From Boesenbergia rotunda (taxonomy: Eukaryota > Streptophyta > Magnoliopsida > Zingiberales > Zingiberaceae), in the NCBI GenBank assembly GCA_024364735.1, contig JAGFNQ010008292.1, positions 126,800 to 190,799 on the forward strand: a DNA stretch of 64,000 bases. The letters are read 5' to 3'. Positions 12,391 to 23,009 of the stretch are shown here, piece after piece. The position numbers and the translations under genes were made by a program. The notes under the pieces were generated by a model, which was not told the origin of the DNA, did not search any database, and saw only the letters and a program-made list of their open reading frames with translations. Position 1 is the first letter of the stretch, and each line of letters begins with the position of its first letter.

Positions 12391-13726
12391 GCTTGAGCGT
12401 CTCACGAAACCACTAAGTATGTATCCCCTAGACTTTCTTAAGCATAATTAGAAGCAAATAAAAAGAAATTACCTAAGGTTGTCAATTCTCAAAAATTTAA
12501 GCCCTATGGATTAGTATCTCGTCCTTAAATCAACAACTTAGCCTTTTCATCCATCATGATTCATTGAGATGAATTTAACTCACTAGCCTTTCAAGGGAAA
12601 TTTTGATGGCTCTCTCCTTAAGTTCTAAGTTGATGATGGAATTGGAGCTCACTCAAACACACATGCTTCTTGCACTACCATAGGCTTGCTTATTATCTAA
12701 TCTCCTCCATTATTCATGATCAGGATCAACATCTATAAAAACAAGTGAAAACATGGAAAATGGTAAGAAATGGAATAAAAGCCAAGAAAATGGGAAAATT
12801 GATAAAGTGGAGGACTTGGTTGCTAACAAATGTTTCCAATGTGCCTTGCCCCTCTTGTCAGTCCTCTAGTGATATCGAAAGTGTGGTGAAGTCAAACTTG
12901 AATAATTCCTTTGATTTGGGTGAAGAAAACTCCATTTGTTCTCAATGTGCCAATTTCCTCTTGTGTGCCAATCTTTTCCTCTTTTCATCATTTTTTTTTC
13001 TCTCTCTAGTCAGGTCAGAATGTGTCACAATGGAATCAAACTTCATTAAGAGTCATTTCAGATCCGTCTGATTTCTCAAAACAAATTGCATCAATAGTAG
13101 TAAAGAGTTTAAATACCTCACTTGAAAGTTTACTCAACTGAATTCTTTTTTTCTTACTGTTCTTTTTTTATAACTGAATTTGTTTCAGCTCTTTCCTCAG
13201 TCCTATTTGTAGACTGTCGACTTCCTCCACTTGTGATCAGCAGTGGATGTTCTCATCACCTTTGATGCATTTTCACACTTTATGCCTTGATTCATAGCCT
13301 CGGAAAATCTAATTTCAGCTTCAACTTGACACAAATCTGTTTGATTGGAAACATTCCATTCTGATTTTTCTGCTTCAGCTACATTTTCCTATTTCAAGTG
13401 GCAAATGCCTACTCCACGCAGCTCCTTCCAGACCTTGCACTCCCTTGATTATTCAGAGCAATTAGCATCAACTAGTAGTGGAGAATTAGATCCAAACTGT
13501 TTCGGATTCCAGCTCACTGCAAATTTTTCCTGTTTTGCTTCTTTTCTGCTGCAATTCCATTGTTTCTACTGCAAATTCAGATTGTTCCTACTGCAATTCC
13601 ATTCCATTCCAGATCAGTAAATTGGATTCCAGCCTCAGCAATGTTGGTGACGAGATGGCTATAGAGGGCAATCACAATTTCTTGAGCTTTTCAAAACTAT
13701 TCTGCACTTCAGAGTTAGGCAGCGGA
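12391..13726. other. non-coding interior of the Gypsy-type element
   Basis: No recognisable gene. The text is low in complexity, with many TTCAG and GCAAATT phrases resembling the element's LTR. Short frames at 12745-13071 and 13345-13620 show no motif and lie on the strand opposite to element transcription. Confidence 0.5.
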
Positions 13727-13732
13727 AGCAAA

Positions 13733-15575
13733 TGCAGAACAAAGAAACTAAGCAGAGAAAGAAACTCAAACCAAACAAACGCTAAGACGTAGATGTACAA
13801 GGTTCGGGGATAACTTGCCACTACTCCTTGGCGTGCCCGTGAGGTGGGCGATCCCTTGATCGTCGGCAGATCAAGCCCGGTGAACACTGGATATCAAGCG
13901 CCTCCTTCTCGGTGGAGTAACCTCTCCACAAGCTGTCTCAGTAGATGAATACAAGATTAAGCACACGAGACACTCGAGAAGGGAAGCTCACAAAGATGAA
14001 ACAAGAACGCTCAAGCACAAAGCAACAGAGAGCACGAACACAGCCCAGCAACAACTTCCCAAGTTTTCTGTCTGTCCCCCTTCGTCTCCTCTGCCTCAGC
14101 TTCATCACTTAAGCTCTGCTTACCATCACAAGCTTCATCAGTATCCATTGAGCCAGCCTGAACCCACTGACCTCCCTGAGCACTCAGTCCACTGAAGACT
14201 CCCTCTCCAGTTGAGCCTCCGTCAGTCGCCAGCTGCGTCAATTGCCCGATGAAACCTGAGAATGAGAAACAGCCAAACCTGCTCAATGGGAAGCCTCCCA
14301 TTGACCCTCCTTGAGTGTTTGAATCACTTGCTATCACCTGCACACTCCAACAAAGGCTTAGCAATGCATATCAAAACATATCAGCAATGTATCAGAGAAT
14401 CGGCAGTGAAAACAGACGCGATCAGAGCTTCTGACAGCGTATTTGAATTAAAGTTCTGCGCCTGATCGGTCACTAGACCGATCAGAGAGCCTCCTGATCG
14501 GTCACCAGACCGATCAGAGAGCCTCCTGATCAGTCACCAGACCGATCAGGCTGGTTCCAGACCGATCAAGCTCCGTCCTGATCGATCCCCAACGCTCAAT
14601 CAGAAATCGCGATTTCTTTGAGATTCTCCTGGACCGATCACCAGACCGATCCCAAGTCGTGGATCGTTCACCGGACCGATCCACCCATATATTGGGCGAT
14701 TTCTGAGTTTCGCAGGCTAAGCCTTCTGATTGGTCAATTGACCGATCAGGGTGTCACCTGATCGGTCAACAGTCCGATCAGGTCATCACCAGACCGATCA
14801 GGAACCGTCCTGATCGATCTTAGTGAGAAGCCCGCGAAGCTGGATCGTTCACCAGAACGATTTGCACAGTGATCCTGATCGGTCATCAGACCGATCAGGA
14901 GCAGTTCAGCAAGGGAACTCAACCTCATTGCTCGCTCCCTGATCGGTCACCCGACCGATCAGGAGCCAGTCAATGGGTGAAACGCATACTCCCTGATCGG
15001 TCACCAGATCGATCAGGAGCAGCACAGAAGGTTCCCAACCTCACTGTGTGCTCCCTGATCGGTCACCCGACCGATCAGTCTTCGCTGGATCGGTCACCAG
15101 ACCGATCCACGAAGGAGCAGCGTGCCAGAATCTCTGATCGATCACCAGACCGATCCAGGGACTCAAACTCAGCCCTCCAAGCTAAGTTTCCATCCACCTT
15201 AGCCCTCCAAGCTAAGGATTTTCCATCTAACTCTCCAAGTTGGGAATTTGCACCTAACCCTCCAAGTTAGGACTTTTCACCTAGCCCTCCAAGCTAGGAC
15301 TTTTCACCCAACCCTTCCGAGTTAGAACTTCATCCAACCTAGCCCTCCAAGCTAGGCACCTGACTCTCCAAGCCAGGACTTTTTGACCTCAATTCTCCAG
15401 GATAGGAATTTGCACGCTAANGAGATTTCAACCTAGCTTTCACAAGCTAGGACCTGGCTTCACTCACCAAGGTTTCATGCCCAGTCCTCGACCAGGACTT
15501 TAACCCAAATTCGCTCAACCAAACTTAAACCATTGTCAAACACCAAAACAATAACCGGGCCAGACTGCATCAACA
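13733..15575 (-). mobile_element. solo LTR with TGATCGGTC/GACCGATCA palindrome array
   Basis: An LTR-like insertion of about 1.84 kb inside the Gypsy-type element. Its minus-strand start is TGTTGATGCAGTCTGGCC at 15575. The other end is near 13733. A possible TSD AGCAA flanks it (13727-13731 and 15576-15580), with one extra base on the left, so the left boundary is approximate. It carries a dense palindrome array at 14463-15157 and a CTAGG/CCTCCAAGCTAGG-rich tail. There is no coding region. One undetermined base (n) is at 15421. Confidence 0.65.
14463..15157. repeat. array of about fifteen TGATCGGTC-N4-GACCGATCA palindromes
   Basis: The unit is a 9-bp perfect inverted repeat around a 4-base loop (usually ACCA or ACCC). 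Variants change one arm (TGATCGATC, GGATCGTTC), and some are half-units. Spacing is irregular and the text between units differs, so this is not a tandem satellite. Confidence 0.9.
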
Positions 15576-15580
15576 AGCAA

Positions 15581-16608
15581 TGCACAGATTTTCTTCCTTC
15601 CTCTGATGTCTGGCATAAATTTCTGCAATAGTCTCAGATTTTCTGATTTTGGCACAAATTCTGCTGCCATGTTTCAGATTTGGTCAGTCTTCAGAGTAGC
15701 TTAATGCAAGGTATAGCTGTAGTTCAATCTTGATACCAAGTTTACTGATTTTCAATGCAAGGTACAGCTGCAAGTCCAAAGCTTTACTGATTTTTTCTAT
15801 GGCACAACTTTACTTTTGCGTGCCATTTTTTTCTTTCTTTGCAGATTTTTTTTTCTCTTCTCAGCCGAATTCACCTTGGCACAACATGGCTTGGATCTTC
15901 AATTGATGGTCAAGAATCTTCAATTGTTTTCAATCTTTGACCACTTCTTCTCACGCAATCTTGATACCAAGCTCACTTCGATTGGCACATGAAATTGCAG
16001 AATTTTTTTTTTCGACATGAAATGCCTCTTTTGATATCAAATCTTTCTAAAACACTAGCCACTCCCCCACACTTAAATCTTTGTCCGTCTCGGGCAAAAT
16101 AGCATTAAGAAACATTTCAAACAACAAGTCCATAGAAAAGTGAGGGTAAGAGTAAGAAATAAGTAAAGAAAAATGGAATGAACATGATTTTTGCCAAAAT
16201 TGATAAGGAAAGGTAAACAAAGTGATTAGCCTCTATAGATGTGATCCAATCATTGAAATATGATTTTGAAAGAACCTAAGCAAGTTCTAGAGTACAATAA
16301 CATAGGTGTGTCACAAAAATAAGGCTAATTCTCACTAGGCAAAAATAATTCATCTCAAGTCCTCAATTAAGAATCTAAAACTAAATAGTATTCAAGCAAC
16401 CAAGAATTCATCCATGAGCTCAAACCCTAAGTTTTAACAACCAAATTTAATTTATTTTCCAAGAGATTCTAAAATGCTATGGAGATAACCTAGAGGGATA
16501 CTTTTATTTCCACTCATGCAAGAAAAAGTGACAAAAGAAATAACAAGGTATTTACAATGACTCCTATTCATTCTACTCTACTCATGCATTTATTAGCAAG
16601 GACTCAAT
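15581..16608. other. non-coding interior of the Gypsy-type element with second polypurine tract
   Basis: No gene is visible. The copy of the polypurine tract at 16061-16076 is followed by a GTCCGTCTCGGGCAAA phrase similar to the GAGCGTCTCACGAAA phrase next to the terminal tract. Confidence 0.5.
16061..16076 (-). other. internal copy of the polypurine tract
   Basis: All 16 bases identical to 12375-12390 on the same (minus) strand. It could act as a central polypurine tract or mark the edge of an old internal rearrangement; the sequence does not decide. Confidence 0.65.
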
Positions 16609-18798
16609 TTAAAAGAAAATTCTAAAAGTCATAAAAGTGAAAGAAAATGCAAGAAGGAACAAATTCCCCTTTATTTCTGGTGGACGGAGTTGATCCAGAA
16701 GTAGCATCCATCGTGGTAGTGGAGGAACATGGGTGGCTGAGAGAATTAAGACTCCCCCACACTTGAACTTTACAAAAATTTGCTCCGGTGGCCGTAGGCG
16801 ATTTAGGTACAAGACCCATGTCAAAGGTGGAGTGATTTGTATTAGAGTAAAATCAACTCCTCCTTCTTGATGCCTTTTGAAAGATTTTCCAGGAGGCTGG
16901 AGTCTGTTCAGATGGAGCACCCACTCCAGAAGTCTTCTAGACCCTGCAAAACCATGTAATACCCCTCTCAAGAGTGCAGGGTAAGAAGGAAATGAAATAA
17001 ATTCAGTCTCTGCATTAAATGTATCCAAAACTGCATCACATCCAATTAAATCAATTCTTGGTGCCTCAATGAATTTTTCACAATTATTTCCTACAAAATT
17101 TGCATCCAAAGATTCATCACAAATAATGAAATCAATTTTTGGCACTTCAATAAAAATTTCACAATTATTTTCTACCAAGGATGTATCAAGCAATGTATTA
17201 CAACCCATAAAATCAATTTTTGGTTCCTCAATGAATTTTTCACAATTATTTTCAGCATAAGATATATCATGAGATTCATCATCAAAAACTACACCAATTT
17301 CAGGCACTTCTAAAAAATTTTCAAAATCAGCATTTCCATGATATGTATCCCTACATGCTTCAATTTCAACAACTTCTACACTAGGTACCTCTATCAATTT
17401 TTCACAATCAAATTCTACAAAAGATGTATCAATAAGTGTATCACCACCAATGAAATCAATTTGAGGTACCTTTATGCAATTTTCAGAAAAATTAGGAGGA
17501 ATACTTACCTGATCGTGCTGAAAAATTCCTGGAGGTTCTACAAGAGTAGATATAACTGTGGTCTCCTCCTGGTCAAGTATATGCTCCACTTCAGGCTCTA
17601 GTTCTGGTGGACACTCAACTAAAATAGGTGATCCTTGGGTTCTTGCTTCCACCATGCAAGTCCCTACACTTTCTGGTTCATCCTCTGAATCTTGTGGTGG
17701 TCCCTGGGGCTTAGTGCAATCCCCTACACCTGTGGATTCATCTGCAACACATGCTTCATCAACCATATTAGAAAAGTTAGAATCATCAATAACACTATCC
17801 TTACAAAATAGAAGTTTAGAAGGGTCCTGTAAAATTTCAGAATTGAAATCAAGGTTGTTACAAGATCTGCTATCCATTTTCTCCAATGCCTCTAAACCAG
17901 TAGGAATGAGTGATTCTTGAGGCTCAGTGCAATCCCCTACACTCTCAATCCTATCCTCTGAATTTTCTGATGTATCAATCAATGTAGGTGGTTCCTGGGA
18001 CTCTGTGCAATCCCCTACACCTATAGATAGATTCCTTTGACTCTCTAATTGTTCAAGTTATCTTCTAATGTTTTGAAACCTTTGTTGTTGTTCTTGAAAA
18101 ATTTGCTATTGTTGTTCTTGAAAACTTTGTTGTTGTTGTAGGACTTGTTGAAACATCTCCTCCAGCCTTTGTTGTTGAGCCTCACTCCAATCAGGATTCT
18201 CAAAGCCTCCTTGGTTAGTGTGAAACTCTTGTTGGTCTTGAAATGTAACATAAGGCTGCTGAAGACCAAGAGTAGGCTGTGCATTCTGAAATGGATACTG
18301 TGGGGGCTGATCAAATGGTTGAATGGGCTGATTTAACTGCTGAAAAATTGGTTCACAATTTGGTGGAAATTGCTGAAAATTATTGTTCTGAAATTGAAAA
18401 CTCTGAAATGGAGGTTGAAAATTCTGATCATTTTGTGGAAAATATTGCAGTGAAAATTGATATGGTTGTTGGAAATTCAAATTATCTTGGTACCCTTGCT
18501 GAATTCCTTGAAAGGATGATTGATTTTGTTGATAGGGTGGCTGAAATTGGGGCTGGAATTACTGAATTGGTTGCTCAAAACCTTGGAATTGTGGCTGCCC
18601 GTTCTGATTTTGTGGCTGGAAATTTGGTTGATTTTGCTGAAAATTTTGGAAAGGCTGAAAAAACTAATTTGTTGACTGAAATTGATCATTTGGGTGCTGA
18701 AAATTCTGGAATTGTGGTTGAAATTGCTGTAGTGGTTGATTGGAAGGCTGATTCTGCTGAAACTGTGGACACGGCTGCTGGTAAGTAGATGAGAACAT
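16609..18798 (-). pseudogene. Gln/Asn/Phe-rich protein with six 27-residue repeats (sole ORF of the Gypsy-type element)
   Basis: Not a recognised family. One frame of 730 codons starts at an ATG at 18798, about 140 bases after the primer site, where gag normally sits, and ends at 16609. Four in-frame stops break it (TAG 18664, TAA 18559, TAG 18106, and a TAA near 18040). Residues 1 to about 230 are almost only Q, F, N and P in FQ/NQ patterns, ending in a short helix-like stretch EAQQQRLEEMFQQVL. A linker follows with two or more copies of SVGDCTEPQ. Then come six acidic 27-residue repeats (consensus core NCEKFIEVPKIDF, 16998-17490) and a hydrophobic, Trp-containing tail. The Q-rich part could derive from the linker at the C-terminal end of an Athila-type Gag, but no zinc knuckle or capsid is seen. 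Clean frame retention suggests recent selection or recent insertion. Confidence 0.6.
16998..17490 (-). repeat. six tandem 81-bp coding repeats
   Basis: The plus-strand phrase TTTTTCACAATTATTTT and its variants recur at exact 81-bp steps (17079, 17160, 17241, 17322, 17403, 17484). They encode 27-residue units with the pattern NCEKFIE-x-PKIDF-x-GCDTLLDTS-x-VE. Units diverge mostly by substitution, without length change. Confidence 0.88.
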
Positions 18799-18935
18799 TT
18801 TGAACTGGCAGTCCTGTCACAAAACAACCAAGAAAAATGGCAGCAACCGTATACAAAAGATAAAACACAAGAAAATAGAATCAAATGATATGCCCAAAGT
18901 ACACAAGCAAAAATCAAACAAATCAACTAGTTGCT

Positions 18936-18953
18936 TCCCCGGCAACGGCGCCA
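18936..18953 (-). other. primer-binding site complementary to tRNA-Asp
   Basis: Plus strand reads TCCCCGGCAACGGCGCCA, equal to the 3' end of plant tRNA-Asp including CCA. The minus-strand element therefore carries its complement 6 bases inside the 5' LTR. This fixes the orientation. Confidence 0.9.
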
Positions 18954-18959
18954 AAAATT

Positions 18960-21651
18960 TGATGGACCCGAAATACTAGATTAAGTTGTCACGAAATGTA
19001 TGAGTCCTCAAAATTTAGAATGTGAATAAATAAAAAAGCTGGAAACCCTTTTTGCAATCAAAAATATGAAAACGTAGTAAAGGGGTCACAGGTCGTATTT
19101 TTCCTTGGGACTAGTTGATGGTTGTTCGATTCGCGCTTGAGTTTATGTATCGTTTGTGAATTTTGGGTTTCAAATAAAATCAGGGTTTTTATTGAAGTTC
19201 AGGAATGAAATCGCAAGGTAAAGAAAAGGAACTTAATCATGAACTAAACAAGAAATTGCAAGTTATAACTTAACCCAACGGACTTCCTACTCATCTAAAG
19301 CACTTAAGCAATTCTTTTAGAAAACAAATCTGATTCAATATGCAGAACAAATGCCAATCAATGAAGCGACAAAACCAGACTCGAGACAGACCAAATGCAA
19401 GCAATCTAAAACCAAATTGATACAACAATCGTGCCAAGACTTCACTTGATGCAAGTGCTAACAATTGAACAACTTGATACCAAAAGTAGAGAAACTGATG
19501 TATCAAAAAGTGACACTCAATGCAGAATGTATAACTGATCGATTTAGAATAAAGCTAATCAATTCATTGGAAACAAGCTCTGAATGAAGTGTCATGCATG
19601 AATACAAGGAAAAATTCAGACTTGAAGGCAACAATCCAGAAATGGATTTGGACTGCAGAATTCAGACTGCAGAAGCATGTTTCTGCAGAAACTGCAAAAA
19701 TTCAGGCTGTCCATGAAAGCAGCAATTCGAATGCAAGAATTCAGAATCAAGCTCAGAAATTCGAATGCAAAAATTCAGATTGCAGAAGCATGAAAACCAA
19801 GTAGTTCAGAAATGAATGTAAGCTATCATTGAGGTGGTGTGCAGGAATTTCAATGAATAAAATTTAAATGAAAACAAGTTTCCACTTGACACAACTTGCA
19901 GAAATAAATTGATCATGGCATGCAGAGACAGGATTGCAGATTCATCAAATGCAGAAACTGAAGTGGCACATGCAAATGCAGAAACAAGATGCAATATTTT
20001 AGAAACTGAATTGATCTCACTTGGAAAACCATGCTGATAGAAAAATTGCTGTGCATGAACGAGCTAGAATCAGAGATTCAAGATCCACTCAATGCAGAAA
20101 TTGGATGTGCAGATAAACAAGAGTTTATTTGACACAAGAACTCAGAAATCATGCGCTGAAATTTCAGAAATGAAGTTGATTCACAATAACTAATGTGCAA
20201 AGCTAAAATCGAATGTTATTTAGCTAGACTAAACTACAAGATAAACTAATAAAGTAAAACTACATCGAGGTTGGAACAAAATGCAAGAACTCAATAGAAA
20301 TCTAATACGCAAAGTGAAAACAGCTGATACGCAGCCTACAAAAACAGGCACGCAAGCATGAAGGCAAGAAATGAACTAAAATTAAATCTGAGAGCTCACG
20401 AACAAACAATCTATTGATTACATTGAAGAATTTAACCCTAATTAAGCGAAAACAATTCAGAAAAGGAAAACTAAGCAGCTGATAAAGAAATTCAGAAATA
20501 GAAACACTTGCAGTAATGGAAATTACAGCTATACAACTGAAATACAATAAGAAATCTAAACCCCAATCACTCCATTAGCTCAAGATCTCCTTGTTCGTCA
20601 CGCAAGGGCTGGCCTCGAACCCGTAAGCTCAGCAATTCACTGAGGAACTGAATCTGCAGTCCATTTCAGCTCAAACTCTGATCAAGAGGAAAAACCCAAT
20701 CGATTTCTTCAACTCAGCCTTGTCTGATTGAAATAAAGGTGCGGGAATGATCCAAACACTTCAGGGAACCCCTCTGAATAGCTTGGATTGATGAAGAACT
20801 TGACAAAACCGAAATCGAAGCTATCAAACGCAGAGCTGAGGAAACCCTCACTCAGCCCTGTTCTTGCCCAATTCCGAGCTGAAACTCCACCGATTGCTCT
20901 CCCCAGTGACCTCGACTTGATCCAAATGGAGAGAAAGGGTGGTCGCGCCCCTTGGATTGAAGAAACAAGCTGAAAAACTAAGAACATACGAAGAAGGAAG
21001 AAACTGCGGCGGAGACGCGACGAGAAAGGAAGCTGCGCAAATTTTGATTAAATAGTTAACAATGGATGGCCCAGATTTCTCCACATCAATCCAACGGCTG
21101 ATCTTGCTCTGATTTGATCCGAACTTTGATGAAGATGATCAGAGGTCAGGATCTGCCTCGTGGTAGCTCGGATCCTCCAGATGTGCAACGGATGGTCCAG
21201 ATCAACCTAATCTTTGAATGGACAGTCTAGAGCCCTCCGAGCTTGATCCAATGGTTGGATGATCTCTGATTGGGATGAAAGTCTCAGATCTTGATCCAGA
21301 TGCTTGATCAACCCTAACCCTAGCTCGGATTGCCTTAGATGGACCCAGATGGCTCAGATCTAGCTGCTTTTGAATCGAACGACCCGGATTAATCCTAAGC
21401 TTGATAACTCGATCCGGGTCACTTCCGACTCAAGTTTGACCCAGTATGCCCTAGGTCCATGAACCTTTCATGCTTACAAAAATATATCAAAAATTTAGTG
21501 GCCAAATAATCCAATTTTGTGCAAATTTGCAATTAAATCCAAAATAAGAGGAAGTTCTAAAACCTAGGGTAAATTCACAATTAAGCAATAAAAAACATAG
21601 GTCAAACATGGATTTTAGCAACTAAAATAATCAATAAAATGGTACTTATCA
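18960..21651 (-). repeat. 5' LTR of the Gypsy-type element (right copy)
   Basis: 2692 bp, with the same ends as 9663-12374 (TGATGGACCC and CTTATCA on the plus strand), followed by the TSD GGTTC. It should hold the element's promoter reading leftward. Confidence 0.92.
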
Positions 21652-21656
21652 GGTTC

Positions 21657-21786
21657 GCGTCACCATAACGAACTCTATCGATTCAAGTCATCAAGTCTTC
21701 ATTGAGATGACTAACCAGGCCTAATTGTTGGATCAACTCCGAAGATTCATCCATATAAAAATTCCAACATTAAGTCTCATGATATA
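21657..21786. other. right-hand continuation of the Gypsy target DNA
   Basis: No gene is visible. It is the flank that was contiguous with 9657 before the 12-kb insertion, and it ends at the start of the next LTR. Confidence 0.4.
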
Positions 21787-22943
21787 TGTTGGGGCAATCT
21801 ATGGTCCGGAGTGACCATGTGTTTTGGTGTTTGGGCAAAGGGTTTAAGTTAGGTTTACCCTTGTGTTTGATATGTGTATTTGAGTGTGCAGGTTTTGCAG
21901 GATACACATGGACTTAGTTGGACGACTTCGGGTCTAGTGAAGGATGGCATGGGGAGATGAGTCGTGGGCTTGCATGCATCTGAGAGACTGTGGACAAAGC
22001 AGGAACATGAGTCAAGGGAAGCACACTTCGAGGCATACGCGAAGGATGGCATGGGAGACGAGCCGTGGACCTGCATGCATCCGAGGGACAAGAGCCAAAG
22101 TCGAAGAAGGCTTGAAGGCAACAGTCAAGGCTATTGGAAGCAGAAACGATGAGCCGAGGGAAACGCACTTCGAGGCATACGCGAAGGATGACATGGGGAG
22201 ACGAGCCATGGGCTTGCATGCATCCAGGGACGAGAGACGAAGTCAAAGAAGGCATGAAGGCAACAGGTCGAGGCTGCTGGATGAAGAGTCAGCTAAGTCG
22301 TGAGGATTCGAGTGTTGAGAGAATTATACTCGGAAAGGGAAATCCTAGGGTTCAAGTGCTGAGAGAATTGTACTCGGAAAGAGTAACCTTAGGTGGCAGT
22401 CGACTGATGCTTGGATCAGTTGACTGATGAAGAGCACAGAAAGATGAGTCGACTGATCCTTGAATCAGTCGACTGATGTCGATCAGAATTTGAATCGTCA
22501 AGCTGTGACATTCAAATTCACGAGGAGTAGTCGACTGGTGTTAGCACCAGTCGACTGGTAACGGTCAGAACAGTATCGAGCACTATTTAAGAGGGCTCAT
22601 TTTTGGCTGAGTTTCTTTGACGAAGTTGGCTTTGGTTAAAGGCCAATTAGTAGTCTAAGTGCTCAGGAGAGTGTTGCGGGTTGTGGCGAGGTTTCTCCAC
22701 CCACAAGGAGCTACACAAGATAGCCGGAGGTCTTCCGGGGACTCATCCACCGACGGATCGAGATCGTCCACCTTACGGACAGTCGTGGAGTAGGAGTATG
22801 ATCTTCGAACCACGTAAACGGTTTATGTTAGCATTGTTTTAGGTTTTTGTTTATGTTTTCCGCTTGCACTTGCTAACACGTGTAGGAAGAAAATCGAAAA
22901 GTAGCTATACACCCTCCTCTAGCTAAGTGACAAGGTCCCAACA
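21787..22943 (+). repeat. 5' LTR of a gag-only copia-like element
   Basis: 1157 bp, from TGTTGGGGCAATC to GGTCCCAACA, followed two bases later by a tRNA-iMet primer site. CAGTCGACTG-type palindromes lie at 22397-22558, just before a TATA-like TATTTAA (22584). The U5 end carries the common C-rich phrase CACCCTCCTCTAGC. Confidence 0.85.
22397..22558. repeat. six (C)AGTCGACTG palindromes in the LTR
   Basis: Pairs form larger hairpins: AGTCGACTGGTG and its complement flank TTAG at about 22529-22556, and AGTCGACTGAT flanks a short loop at about 22447-22474. The TATA-like box starts 26 bases after the last unit. Confidence 0.85.
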
Positions 22944-22945
22944 AG

Positions 22946-22957
22946 TGGTATCAGAGT
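22946..22957 (+). other. primer-binding site, initiator-Met tRNA type
   Basis: TGGTATCAGAGT, two bases after the LTR end. It matches the standard plant copia primer site TGGTATCAGAGC at 11 of 12 positions. Confidence 0.85.
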
Positions 22958-23009
22958 GAGGTTCGATCGTCTACGAACTAACCGTCGAGATAGCAAAAAG
23001 CTAGAGGAA

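Larger units (their letters stand above)
9658..21656 (-). mobile_element. Gypsy-type, non-autonomous LTR retrotransposon, 12 kb
   Basis: A complete element (9663-21651) bounded by TSD GGTTC at 9658-9662 and 21652-21656. Two long LTRs (9663-12374 and 18960-21651) are nearly identical and differ by small indels, such as about 39 bases missing from the right copy near 20170. Reading on the minus strand: the 5' LTR is the right copy; then a primer site complementary to tRNA-Asp (18936-18953), an ATG-started frame (18798-16609), and a polypurine tract (12375-12390) against the 3' LTR. No protease, integrase, reverse transcriptase or RNase H is visible in the 6.6-kb interior. It therefore fits a large retrotransposon derivative that needs a partner. 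The tRNA-Asp primer points to the Athila/Tat side of Ty3/gypsy; that assignment is inference. Confidence 0.9.

Noticed and set aside
14463..15157. CRISPR-like array
   Set aside because: Repeats are palindromic and irregularly spaced, with no constant repeat-spacer length; the DNA is plant nuclear.
15421..15421. Undetermined base
   Set aside because: A single n in an LTR; it has no biological meaning.
18279..18788. 169-codon plus-strand frame, acidic and Val/Glu-rich
   Set aside because: It is the antisense of the Gln/Phe/Asn-rich frame; the codon bias of that frame keeps the other strand open.
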